In this document: positions 15,821 through 23,299 of the stretch, piece after piece | How the letters are laid out: the number at the start of each line of letters is the position of its first letter | Numbering within the stretch: the first letter of the stretch is position 1 | Origin: BOKV01 sp049289295 | GTDB taxonomy: Bacteria > Pseudomonadota > Alphaproteobacteria > Rhizobiales > Rhizobiaceae | Assembly: GCA_049289295.1 (NCBI GenBank) | Contig: JBATLL010000116.1 | Coordinates: forward strand, 1 to 27,220 | Direction: 5' to 3' | Length of the DNA stretch: 27,220 nucleotides | Notes under the pieces: generated by a model | The model's input: only the letters and a program-made list of their open reading frames with translations | Database searches by the model: none | What the model was told of the DNA's origin: nothing | Translations under genes and position numbers: made by a program

Positions 15821-16399
15821 TCACAGTCCGCGGCTGCCGGGCTTCACAGCAGGAATGGCTGCCAATTCAGGCGGAAGCTTGTCCGGCGCATAGGCGGGAA
15901 CCTCATATTGGGCGAGAGAGACGAGCGGCACGCCCACATCCGCCTTGCCGGCAGAGCGATCCACCAGGCAACCGGCCGCCAGCACGTTTGCACCGATCTT
16001 GCCCAGGGCATCCACCGTTTCTCGGATTGAAAGGCCAGTGGTGACAATGTCCTCGATTATCACGACGCGCGCGCCTTTTTCGATCTCGAAGCGGCGCAGG
16101 CGGAATTCGCCGCCCTCACGCTCCACCCAGACATTGGGGACACCGAGATGGCGGGACGTTTCATAGGCCGGAATGATCCCGCCAATGGCTGGTCCCACGA
16201 CATAGTCGATCTGGCCCAACCCGGCGCTGCGAATCCTTTCCGCCAGCGCCTTGCACAATATCTCGGTCTTGTCGGCATGCATGAAGACGCGTGCCTTCTG
16301 CAGGAAGACCGGGCTTCTCAGACCCGATGTCAGGATGAAGTGGCCTTCGAGAATTGCGCCGCACTGGCGAAAGATTTCCAGAACCTGTGCGGTCTGCAT
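15821..16399 (-). CDS. pyrE: Orotate phosphoribosyltransferase
   Basis: PyrE converts orotate and PRPP to orotidine 5'-phosphate in pyrimidine synthesis. The 192-residue protein has the PRPP-binding loop VVIIEDIVTTGLS (residues 112-124), an N-terminal orotate-site segment (GHFILTSGLRSPVFLQKA), VVGPAIGGIIPAYE, and a flexible-loop region around VEREGGEFRLRR. This corresponds to the shorter PyrE type common in alphaproteobacteria and archaea. Its ATG lies four bases after the rsh stop codon, so the two are almost certainly co-transcribed. Confidence 0.94.
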   Translation of the reverse strand: MQTAQVLEIFRQCGAILEGHFILTSGLRSPVFLQKARVFMHADKTEILCKALAERIRSAGLGQIDYVVGPAIGGIIPAYETSRHLGVPNVWVEREGGEFRLRRFEIEKGARVVIIEDIVTTGLSIRETVDALGKIGANVLAAGCLVDRSAGKADVGVPLVSLAQYEVPAYAPDKLPPELAAIPAVKPGSRGL

Positions 16400-16403
16400 C
16401 CTG

Positions 16404-18632
16404 TCATTCCTTTCCGATAACGCGCTCGGCCTTGCTTACGACCTGCTTGGAAGCCAACTGGCGAATGGTGCGCGTGAGATGGTTCAGATCCCAGACCTCG
16501 ATGTCGAACAGCATTTCCATGAAATCGGGGGCTGTTCGGTGCATGACGAGATTCTGTATGTTCGCATCGTTGTTTGCCATCACTTCGGCAATCGCTGCAA
16601 GCGTGCCGGGCTCATTGATCGCAGTTACCCGGATACGGGCGGGGAAACGCTGTGAATTGTCCTCCTCGATATCCCAGCGCACATCAAGCCAGTGCTCGGG
16701 CGAATCGTCGAACTGGGCCAGTTCCGGCGACTGGATCGGGTAGATGGTGATGCCTTCGCCGGGTGTGAGAATGCCGACGATCCGGTCTCCCGGCAGGGCG
16801 CCGCCTTCGGGCGAAAAGCGGACCGGCATGCCCTCGCCTGCTCCGCGAATGGGAATGGCCGAGTTTTCCTTGCGGCTGGCTTCCTTCCTGGCGCGCGCAC
16901 GTGTGCCAGGAACACGGAAGAGCATGCCCGCCCCGGTCTTCAGTCCGAACCAGCCCTCCTCGCGCGAAGGCTGGACCGGGGTCACGCGCTCGTCCTTGTA
17001 ATCGGGGAAGACGGCCCTCAGCACGTCAAGCGAGGCAAGTTCCCCGCGCCCGACATCGGACAGCACATCGTCAATGCTTTCGCGTGCAAGACGCGGCAGG
17101 GCCAGCTTTATCAGATCGGCGCGATAGGCCTGACCGGCACGGTCGAAAGCGCGCTCAAGGATGCGCTGGCCAAGGCCGGAATACTGCTTGCGGATCGCCT
17201 CGCGCGTTGCGCGCCGGATCGCCGAGCGTGCCTTGCCGGTAACGACGATCGATTCCCATGCAGCTGGTGGCGTCTGCGCCTTGGAGCGGATGATATCCAC
17301 CTCATCGCCATTCTTGAGTTCGGTGATGACCGGCATGATCTGGCCGTTGATCTTGCAGCCCACGCAGGTATTGCCGATGTCGGTGTGGACGGCATAGGCG
17401 AAATCAATCGGCGTCGCCCCCTTCGGCAGCGCGATGATGCGCCCCTTGGGCGTGAAGCAGAAGACCTGATCGAGGAACAGTTCCAGCTTTGTATGCTCGA
17501 GGAATTCCTCCGGATTTACGCCCTCGGCAAGCTGGGCAATGGTTTTCCTGAGCGTTGCAAAGGCGTTCAGTTCCTCCACATCGCCGTTGCCAGGCTTCAC
17601 GCCATCCTTGTAGAGCGTGTGCGCTGCCACGCCGAAATCGGCGACGGAGTGCATTTCCCAGGTTCTGATCTGCAGTTCGATACGCTGGCGCGATGGCCCG
17701 ATCACGGTGGTGTGGATGGAGCGATAATCGTTCTGCTTGGGCGTGGAGATGAAATCCTTGAATCGGGTCGGAACCATTTTCCAGGTCGTGTGGACCACCC
17801 CCAGCGCGCGGTAACAGTCCTCGGTCGTTTCGACGATGACGCGAAAGCCATAAATGTCTGACAATTGTTCGAGGCTGAGCGCCTTGCTTTCCATCTTGCG
17901 GAAAACCGAAAACGCCTTCTTCTGGCGGCTGCGCACGGTCGCCTTGATGCCGTCCTTGGTCAAGCGCTGCGTCAGTTCCTTGGAGATGTTGGTGACCAGG
18001 TCGCGATTCTTTTCGGCAAGGCCGGCCAACTGGTTGGTGACCGTGGCATAGGCTTGCGGATTGATGTGGCTGAAGGAAAGTTCCTCCAGTTCCTCGCGCA
18101 GGTCCTGCATGCCGATGCGCCCGGCAAGCGGCGCATAGATTTCCATGGTCTCGGTGGCAATGCGGACCTTCTTTTCGGAAGGCATGTGCCCAAGCGTGCG
18201 CATGTTGTGCAGGCGATCCGCCAGCTTGACGAGCAGCACACGGACATCATCGGAAATTGCCAGCAGCAATCGGCGCAGGTTTTCGGCCTGTTCAGCTTTC
18301 TTGGAGACGAGATCGAGCTTCTTGAGCTTGGTCAGGCCCTCGACGAGAAAGCCGATACGCTCGCCAAACAGCTTGTCGATGTCGGTTCGCGTCGCATCCG
18401 TGTCCTCGATCGTGTCGTGCAGCAAGGCAGCGGCGATCGTTTCCTCGTCCAGCTTCAGGTCCGTGAGAATTGCCGCGACTTCGAGGGGATGGGAAAAATA
18501 GGGGTCACCATTGGCGCGCTTCTGCGATCCATGCTTCTGCATGGCATACACGTAAGCCTTGTTGAGCAAGGCCTCGTTCACTTCCTTCTTGTAACTCGCG
18601 ACACGTTCGACGAGTTCGTATTGCCGCATCAT
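16404..18632 (-). CDS. rsh: Bifunctional (p)ppGpp synthetase/hydrolase (RelA/SpoT homologue)
   Basis: Rsh makes and degrades (p)ppGpp, the stringent-response alarmone. The 742-residue protein has the full long-RSH layout. The HD hydrolase domain includes FSHPLEVAAIL and ALLHDTIED with His72-Asp73, so hydrolase activity should be intact. The synthetase domain includes YGFRVIVETTEDCYRALG, RFKDFISTPKQNDYRSIHTTV and the RFKD motif found in bifunctional enzymes. A TGS domain follows (VFCFTPKGRIIALPKGATPIDFAYAVHT), and a C-terminal ACT domain sits after about residue 660 (RIRVTAINEPGTLAAIAEVMA). Two ATGs lie side by side at 18632 and 18629, with a distant AGGA upstream. It lies 159 bases after rpoZ, separated by a terminator, and directly before pyrE. 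Confidence 0.96.
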   Translation of the reverse strand: MMRQYELVERVASYKKEVNEALLNKAYVYAMQKHGSQKRANGDPYFSHPLEVAAILTDLKLDEETIAAALLHDTIEDTDATRTDIDKLFGERIGFLVEGLTKLKKLDLVSKKAEQAENLRRLLLAISDDVRVLLVKLADRLHNMRTLGHMPSEKKVRIATETMEIYAPLAGRIGMQDLREELEELSFSHINPQAYATVTNQLAGLAEKNRDLVTNISKELTQRLTKDGIKATVRSRQKKAFSVFRKMESKALSLEQLSDIYGFRVIVETTEDCYRALGVVHTTWKMVPTRFKDFISTPKQNDYRSIHTTVIGPSRQRIELQIRTWEMHSVADFGVAAHTLYKDGVKPGNGDVEELNAFATLRKTIAQLAEGVNPEEFLEHTKLELFLDQVFCFTPKGRIIALPKGATPIDFAYAVHTDIGNTCVGCKINGQIMPVITELKNGDEVDIIRSKAQTPPAAWESIVVTGKARSAIRRATREAIRKQYSGLGQRILERAFDRAGQAYRADLIKLALPRLARESIDDVLSDVGRGELASLDVLRAVFPDYKDERVTPVQPSREEGWFGLKTGAGMLFRVPGTRARARKEASRKENSAIPIRGAGEGMPVRFSPEGGALPGDRIVGILTPGEGITIYPIQSPELAQFDDSPEHWLDVRWDIEEDNSQRFPARIRVTAINEPGTLAAIAEVMANNDANIQNLVMHRTAPDFMEMLFDIEVWDLNHLTRTIRQLASKQVVSKAERVIGKE

Positions 18633-18740
18633 GGCGCAATCAACATCCTGCGAAACCGGTATGCATTACATATGCACGTGCAGCCCCTGCTTTGGAAGTG
18701 TTTCGACGGGCCAATGCGCGCGAGGATTAACGCGCCAAGC

Positions 18741-18767
18741 AAAAAGGGCGCCGCAAGGGCGCCCTTT
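18741..18767 (-). terminator. Strong intrinsic terminator between rpoZ and rsh
   Basis: On the minus strand AAAGGGCGCC pairs perfectly with GGCGCCCTTT across a 5-base loop (18767-18743), followed by further Ts to 18741. It lies about 25 bases after the rpoZ stop and about 110 bases before rsh. It should end most rpoZ transcripts, so rsh would depend on readthrough or on a promoter in 18633-18740. Confidence 0.85.
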
Positions 18768-18791
18768 GCATCAATGTCAGACTGTGCGCGC

Positions 18792-19202
18792 TCAGAAGTC
18801 GTCGCTTTTTTCCGGTGGCACCAGGCCCTCGATGCCGGCCAGAAGTTCGTCTTCCGACAGGCGGTCAAAGGTGATGTCTGAATCGGCAGCATCCTCGGTC
18901 TCCGCGAACACGGGTGCCGGGCGCTGCTGCGCGATGGCTGGCGTGTCGGCGGCTTCATGCTCCGGCTCGTCCACTTCGACATGCTTCTGGAGCGAATGGA
19001 TCATGTCTTCCTTCAGATCGCCCGGAGACAGTGTCTCGTCGGCAATCTCGCGCAGGGCAACAACCGGGTTCTTGTCATTGTCACGCGCGATGGTGATCTG
19101 GCTTCCAGAAGAAATCTGGCGGGCGCGATGGCTGGCCAGCAGGACCAGTTCAAAACGGTTTTCGACCTTGTCGACGCAATCTTCGACAGTAACACGTGCC
19201 AT
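18792..19202 (-). CDS. rpoZ: RNA polymerase omega subunit
   Basis: Omega assists assembly of RNA polymerase by holding the beta' subunit; in proteobacteria it also forms part of a (p)ppGpp site. The 136-residue protein has the conserved N-terminal domain MARVTVEDCVDKVENRFEL, then LASHRARQISSG, NDKNPVVALREIAD and a long acidic C-terminal tail typical of alphaproteobacteria. The ATG at 19202 is clear because MARVTVED is the universal start. It is linked with rsh as in many proteobacteria. Confidence 0.96.
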   Translation of the reverse strand: MARVTVEDCVDKVENRFELVLLASHRARQISSGSQITIARDNDKNPVVALREIADETLSPGDLKEDMIHSLQKHVEVDEPEHEAADTPAIAQQRPAPVFAETEDAADSDITFDRLSEDELLAGIEGLVPPEKSDDF

Positions 19203-19243
19203 GAGAGGCTCCCGGTTCCTAGAATATGTGGAAGTTTGGGCGG

Positions 19244-19272
19244 TGACTAAACCGAAATTGCGATGATTTCAA
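19244..19272 (-). promoter_or_regulatory. Candidate rpoZ promoter
   Basis: On the minus strand TTGAAA (19272-19267) and TAGTCA (19249-19244) are 17 bases apart, about 40 bases before the rpoZ start codon. The -35 is good and the -10 poor. This is consensus matching only. Confidence 0.35.
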
Positions 19273-19426
19273 GGAAATTCGACCCTGTGGTGCAGCGCAG
19301 CAACCCAGGGGCACCGTCCTGCACTGCTCGATGGTTCTGTACCGGCTCGCGACCCTGACAGCATGATTTGCGCAATCAGCAATTGCATTGCCGTGAAACC
19401 GGGCGTTTTTCCCAACTTGCAGGCTA

Positions 19427-19454
19427 TTGTTCTGCCACGATCTGGCCTTATAAG
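19427..19454 (+). promoter_or_regulatory. Candidate promoter for the NYN-domain gene
   Basis: TTGTTC (19427-19432) and TATAAG (19449-19454) are spaced by 16 bases. A start site nearby would give a leader of roughly 85 bases containing the hairpin at 19491-19504. This is consensus matching only. Confidence 0.35.
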
Positions 19455-19544
19455 GACTGAAGCCAACCGTGACGGGATCAAATGGCTACAGCCGCGCAAG
19501 CGGCATCAGATGAAAACCTTTTCAATAATTGATTGAGGAAAATT

Positions 19545-20141
19545 ATGTTCGATCAAAGAGAGAAAATTGCACTCTTCATTGATGGAGCCAATCTTTACGC
19601 CACTTCCAAGGCGCTTGGCTTCGATATCGACTACCGGCGGATGCTGCGGCATTTCGAGAAGAAGGCCTATATGCTTCGCGCCTACTACTACACTGCGCTG
19701 ATCGAGGATCAGGAATATTCCTCCATTCGTCCGCTGATCGACTGGCTCGACTATAATGGCTACCGTGTCGTGACCAAGCCTACCAAGGAATTCACCGATG
19801 CCAGTGGCCGGCGCAAGGTGAAGGGCAACATGGACATCGAACTGGCCATCGATGCGCTGGAACTGTCCGCGACAGTGGATCATTTCGTGCTGTTTTCCGG
19901 TGATGGCGATTTCCGCTCGCTTGTCGAAGCGCTGCAGCGCAAGGGCCGCAAGGTCAGCGTCGTTTCCACCGTATCAACGCAACCGCCAATGATCGCCGAC
20001 GATCTGCGTCGGCAGGCGGATCACTTCATCGATCTTGTCAGCCTGAAGAAGGATGTCGGGCGTGATCCCAGCGAGCGTCCGGAAAGGGCGCCGATTTCAC
20101 GCCAGGACGATGATGACGATTACGAGGATGATGAATACTGA
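19545..20141 (+). CDS. NYN domain (LabA/DUF88-like) PIN-fold protein
   Basis: This 198-residue soluble protein belongs to the NYN family, whose members share the PIN nuclease fold and are thought to be metal-dependent ribonucleases. Putative acidic active-site residues are Asp13 in ALFIDGANLY, Asp97 in KGNMDIELAIDAL, and Asp120/Asp122 in FSGDGDFRSLVEAL. The core spans about residues 6-165. An acidic tail (QDDDDDYEDDEY) ends the protein. The start is ATG at 19545 with GAGGA five bases upstream; an in-frame TTG at 19533 is less likely. The udgB gene begins two bases after its stop, so the two are co-transcribed. The role in this group is unknown; RNA turnover is an inference from the fold. Confidence 0.88.
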   Translation: MFDQREKIALFIDGANLYATSKALGFDIDYRRMLRHFEKKAYMLRAYYYTALIEDQEYSSIRPLIDWLDYNGYRVVTKPTKEFTDASGRRKVKGNMDIELAIDALELSATVDHFVLFSGDGDFRSLVEALQRKGRKVSVVSTVSTQPPMIADDLRRQADHFIDLVSLKKDVGRDPSERPERAPISRQDDDDDYEDDEY

Positions 20142-20143
20142 TC

Positions 20144-20827
20144 ATGGCTGCAAAGCCCATGGCGCCCTCGAGTACCAGCCAGACAGGGATTGATCCGCAC
20201 CGCGACTGCGCGGCCTGTACGCGGCTGCGCGATTTTCGCGAACTGCACAGGGCGCGCGAACCGCAATGGCACAATGCACCGGTGCCGACCTGGATTGATC
20301 CTCGCGGAGAAGACAAGGTCGAACTGCTGATCATTGGCCTTGCCCCCGGCCTGAGGGGAGCAAACCGCACTGGCAGGCCGTTCACGGGCGATTATGCGGG
20401 TGACCTGCTTTACGCGACGCTGGCGAAGTTCGGCCTGGCTGAAGGGGAATATGGTGCAAACCCGAAGGACGGGCTTGCGCTGAGGCGAACCGCGATTACC
20501 AACGCGGTGCGTTGCGTTCCACCTGAAAACAAGCCCGTGGGTGCGGAGATAAACAATTGCCGCCCCTATCTGGAGCGCACCATCCTCCGCTTTCCCCGCC
20601 TCAGGGCGCTGATGACACTGGGCAAGATTTCACACGATTCGACGCTGCGCACGCTTGGCGAACGCGTAGCAGCCCACCCGTTTCGCCATGACGGGAGCTA
20701 TTCGGTTGGCCGTTACCAGATCTTCTCCAGCTATCATTGCTCACGCTACAACACGAATACCGGGCGGCTGAGCGAAGCGATGTTCGAGGATGTCTTCCGC
20801 AATATTGCCCGTTTTCTGGGTGAATGA
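20144..20827 (+). CDS. Uracil-DNA glycosylase, family 5 (UdgB)
   Basis: UdgB excises uracil, and in characterised members hypoxanthine and other deaminated bases, from DNA. The 227-residue protein shows the family 5 motifs GLAPGLRGANRTGRPFTGD (65-83), NAVRCVPPENKP (120-131) and SSYHCSRYNTNTGRL (195-209), where His198 lies in the second active-site motif. Four cysteines (22, 25, 124, 139) fit the [4Fe-4S] cluster seen in family 4/5 enzymes. Motif 1 lacks the Asp/Asn water activator of family 1, as usual for family 5. The start ATG at 20144 is two bases after the NYN stop; a second ATG at 20159 is possible. Confidence 0.92.
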   Translation: MAAKPMAPSSTSQTGIDPHRDCAACTRLRDFRELHRAREPQWHNAPVPTWIDPRGEDKVELLIIGLAPGLRGANRTGRPFTGDYAGDLLYATLAKFGLAEGEYGANPKDGLALRRTAITNAVRCVPPENKPVGAEINNCRPYLERTILRFPRLRALMTLGKISHDSTLRTLGERVAAHPFRHDGSYSVGRYQIFSSYHCSRYNTNTGRLSEAMFEDVFRNIARFLGE

Positions 20828-20972
20828 CACGTGCAGCGGCGGGGTGACACCAACGTCTTGTTGTGGCAAGAAACGAGTCAGTCTTGAGAGGCGATTTGCT
20901 TCGTGGCCCAGGGATCCCGGCATCAGGACTGCAGGGGCGCCTTTGACGATCAATGAAACAAGGAGCGCATGG

Positions 20973-21545
20973 ATGGCATTTTCGGACTGGTTGCACAGCA
21001 GCAGAGCTGGACGCAGGCTGATACCGGCAATCGTGGCATTGGGCCTGGCCGTAACGGCACCCGGTGTGGCACAGGCAAAGACCTATCTCGTCAACGGGAT
21101 TCTCAGTGCCACAGCCATCGGCTACGGATTCAAGAACCTGAAAAAGAAGATACCGGGTGCGTCGCTCTTCCTGATGGTGACCGGCATCGAGGCTGGCTCG
21201 ATCCGCAAGACAATCGCCGAAGATATCCGCAAGCGCCACGCAGCCGATCCGACGGAACAGTTCACGCTGGCGGGGATTTCAGCAGGCGCGAACGTGGTTC
21301 TGCAGGTTGCCCGCGATGTTTCGGGCGAAGGCATCCCAATTCACTATCTGGGCATTGTTGAAGGTGATGGTGGTTCGCTTCCCGGCAATGTTGGCAGCGC
21401 GGACAATTTCATCTGCGCCAAGCGTGGCGCCCTTTGCAACATGGCCAATGTGGCTGGCGCGCGCACCATTCCGATCGACACCGGCCATATCGACATGGGC
21501 AACCATCCAACGGTGCATAACCGCATCATCGCCAACGCGCGCTAG
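20973..21545 (+). CDS. Exported GxSxG alpha/beta-hydrolase-like protein, function unknown
   Basis: This 190-residue protein has a signal peptide: basic RAGRR, a hydrophobic stretch, and a cleavage-like AQA at residues 33-35. The mature part begins KTYLVNGILSAT. Residues 100-105 read AGISAG inside LAGISAGANVVLQVA, a nucleophile-elbow pattern with candidate Ser103. Possible acid and base partners are Asp132 (VEGDGGS) and His172 or His178 (GHIDMGNHPTVHNRI). Two cysteines (148, 155) could form a disulfide after export. The start is ATG at 20973 with AGGAG seven bases upstream; the ATG four bases earlier is in another frame. I know no specific family name. It may hydrolyse a lipid or ester in the periplasm, which is inference from the motif only. 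It follows udgB after 145 bases. Confidence 0.75.
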   Translation: MAFSDWLHSSRAGRRLIPAIVALGLAVTAPGVAQAKTYLVNGILSATAIGYGFKNLKKKIPGASLFLMVTGIEAGSIRKTIAEDIRKRHAADPTEQFTLAGISAGANVVLQVARDVSGEGIPIHYLGIVEGDGGSLPGNVGSADNFICAKRGALCNMANVAGARTIPIDTGHIDMGNHPTVHNRIIANAR

Positions 21546-21602
21546 GGTCAGGGCCCGGCGCATTTTGTGATCAGCGGGCTTGCCGGATCAGTCCGGGCGA
21601 CC

Positions 21603-22085
21603 TCAGCCCTTTTCGCGCAGCAGGCGACCCTTTTCGCGGTTCCAGTCGCGTTCCTTGGAGACTTCGCGCTTGTCATGGGCCTTTCGGCCCTTGGCGAGCG
21701 CTATCTGCAGCTTGGCTATGCCGCGATCATTGAAATAGAGGCGGTTGGGAACAATCGTCATACCGTCGCGATTGACGGCTGCCGCCAGTCTTGCCAGTTG
21801 CTTGCGATGAACCAGCAGTTTGCGCCTGCGCCGTGGCGCATGGTTGAACCGGTTGGCTTCCAGATATTCCGGAATGTAGGAATTGATCAGCCAAAGTTCG
21901 CCGTCCTCGACGCTGGCGTAACTTTCACCGATGTTTGCCTTTCCATTGCGCAGGGACTTCACTTCGGTCCCGGTCAGTGCAAGGCCCGCTTCCAGCGTTT
22001 CGACGAATTCGTAATTGTGGCGTGCCTTGCGGTTGTCAGCAATCAGCTTGCCGTTCTGGCTTTCCTTCTTCTTTTTCTGAGCCAT
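21603..22085 (-). CDS. smpB: SsrA-binding protein SmpB
   Basis: SmpB binds tmRNA and brings it to stalled ribosomes for trans-translation. The 160-residue protein has the family features: NRKARHNYEFVETLEAGLALTG, TEVKSLRNGKANIGESYA, LINSYIPEYL, a basic RRRRKLLVHRKQLARL segment, and the basic C-terminal tail (KGRKAHDKREVSKERDWNREKGRLLREKG) that enters the mRNA channel. The tmRNA gene itself was not found in this window. It lies 27 bases after dapA on the same strand, which suggests co-transcription. Confidence 0.96.
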   Translation of the reverse strand: MAQKKKKESQNGKLIADNRKARHNYEFVETLEAGLALTGTEVKSLRNGKANIGESYASVEDGELWLINSYIPEYLEANRFNHAPRRRRKLLVHRKQLARLAAAVNRDGMTIVPNRLYFNDRGIAKLQIALAKGRKAHDKREVSKERDWNREKGRLLREKG

Positions 22086-22112
22086 GGTGAAGCTGCCTGT
22101 CGCCTGTCAACG

Positions 22113-23006
22113 TCAGTTGATCAGGCCGGCGTGGATCATCGCATCGCGAACGAGCGAACGCGTGTTTTCCTCGAGCGGAACCAATGGCTTGCGCTGATGC
22201 TCCTCCATCTTGCCCAGAACCGAGAGCGCGTATTTAGCGCCAGCCGGGTTCGGCTCCACGAACAGCGCCTTGTGCAGGGGAGCTAGCTTGTCCTGGATTG
22301 AAAGCGCCTTGCGAAAATCGCCTGCAAAGCAGGCGGTCTGGAATTCGGCGCAAAGGCGAGGCGCGACGTTTGCCGTCACCGAAATGCAGCCGGTGCCGCC
22401 ATGCGCGTTGAAGCCAAGTGCAGTGATGTCCTCCCCCGACAGCTGAATGAAATCAGGGCCGCACTGGGCGCGCTGTTCGCTGGCCTTGGAAAGATTCGCC
22501 GTGGCATCCTTCACCCCGACGATATTGGGATGGCTGCGGTGCAGCGAGGCCATGGTTTCGGGCAGCATGTCGATGATCGAGCGACCCGGAATATTGTAGA
22601 TGAACAGCGGGATCGAGATCGATTCCGCCACTGCGGCGAAGTGGGCCTTCATGCCGCGCTGGTTTGGCTTGTTGTAGTAGGGGGTCACAACGAGCACCGC
22701 ATCGGCTCCAGCCTTCTGCGCATGCTGGGCAAGGTCGATGGCTTCAGCGGTGTTGTTCGAGCCAGCGCCTGCGATCACCGGCACACGGCCGCGCGCAACC
22801 TCGACCGTGACTTCGACGACATGCTTGTGTTCGTCATGGGTCAGTGTCGGGGATTCACCGGTCGTGCCGACCGGAACCAGACCGTGGCTGCCTTCATCGA
22901 TCTGCCATTCGACGAAGTCGCGGAACGCTTTTTCGTCGAAAGCGCCGCTCTGTGTGAACGGCGTGACCAATGCGGGGAGTGACCCCTTGAACTCGCGAGT
23001 ACCCAT
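22113..23006 (-). CDS. dapA: 4-hydroxy-tetrahydrodipicolinate synthase
   Basis: DapA condenses pyruvate and aspartate semialdehyde in the lysine/diaminopimelate pathway. The 297-residue protein has GTTGESPTL (Thr48/Thr49), VTPYYNKPNQRG, the catalytic Tyr137 in FIYNIPGR, and the Schiff-base Lys166 in IVGVKDATA. The start is ATG at 23006, with AGGGAA seven bases upstream and the typical FKGSLPALVTPF opening. The frame extends to 23150, but that extension shows no family similarity. It is divergent from slt and is followed by smpB. Confidence 0.96.
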   Translation of the reverse strand: MGTREFKGSLPALVTPFTQSGAFDEKAFRDFVEWQIDEGSHGLVPVGTTGESPTLTHDEHKHVVEVTVEVARGRVPVIAGAGSNNTAEAIDLAQHAQKAGADAVLVVTPYYNKPNQRGMKAHFAAVAESISIPLFIYNIPGRSIIDMLPETMASLHRSHPNIVGVKDATANLSKASEQRAQCGPDFIQLSGEDITALGFNAHGGTGCISVTANVAPRLCAEFQTACFAGDFRKALSIQDKLAPLHKALFVEPNPAGAKYALSVLGKMEEHQRKPLVPLEENTRSLVRDAMIHAGLIN

Positions 23007-23272
23007 GCCAAGCTTCCCTGAAATTTCGCCCGGTCTGCGCCAACCGGAGAGGCAATTTGAAACGAAGCGGGACAATAGCGATGGGCCGCGCAAACCGCAA
23101 GTTGGCAAGGGCGTGGTGCAAGCGATCAAAAGGCGGAGGTCGGCAGACACACAGTCTTGCCAAACGTGTTGAATTCTCAGTGTCGCAGAAAGGTTTCGTT
23201 AACTTTCGTTTCACGCTTTCATCGGATGATGTCACAAAGGTGCTGCAATTGTTGCAGACAAGGGAACCGGCC

Positions 23273-23299
23273 ATGAGACCGGTGCTGCACGATCAATGA
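23273..23299 (+). CDS. Eight-codon leader ORF whose stop overlaps the slt start
   Basis: ATG at 23273 is preceded by AAGGGA at a good distance and encodes MRPVLHDQ. Its TGA (23297-23299) overlaps the slt ATG (23296) as ATGA. The slt ATG has no ribosome site of its own, so translation of the leader could deliver ribosomes to slt by reinitiation. The reading frame is open further upstream, but no other start there has comparable support. This is inferred, and it could be coincidental. Confidence 0.4.
   Translation: MRPVLHDQ

Larger units (their letters stand above)
19203..19544. other. Divergent intergenic region rpoZ / NYN gene
   Basis: This stretch of 342 bases holds the presumed promoters of rpoZ (minus) and the NYN-domain gene (plus). 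I looked for 6S, SRP and tmRNA signatures here and saw none. A small perfect hairpin, GCCGC-GCAA-GCGGC at 19491-19504 with a GNRA-type loop, lies in the presumed 5' leader of the NYN mRNA. Nothing else is recognised. Confidence 0.5.

Noticed and set aside
16692..17861. Plus-strand open frame of 389 codons, with a further one at 17865-18881
   Set aside because: Both lie antisense to rsh, which has strong family motifs over its whole length. They have no ribosome site and no domain.
19203..19544. 6S, SRP or tmRNA gene between rpoZ and the NYN gene
   Set aside because: No conserved SRP GGAA/GCAG apical loop, tmRNA tag frame or 6S open-bubble pattern could be identified by eye.
23199..23213. Possible CtrA-like box (TTAA-N7-TTCA) upstream of slt
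   Set aside because: It has one mismatch to the TTAA-N7-TTAA consensus and no second box. This is too common by chance to call.
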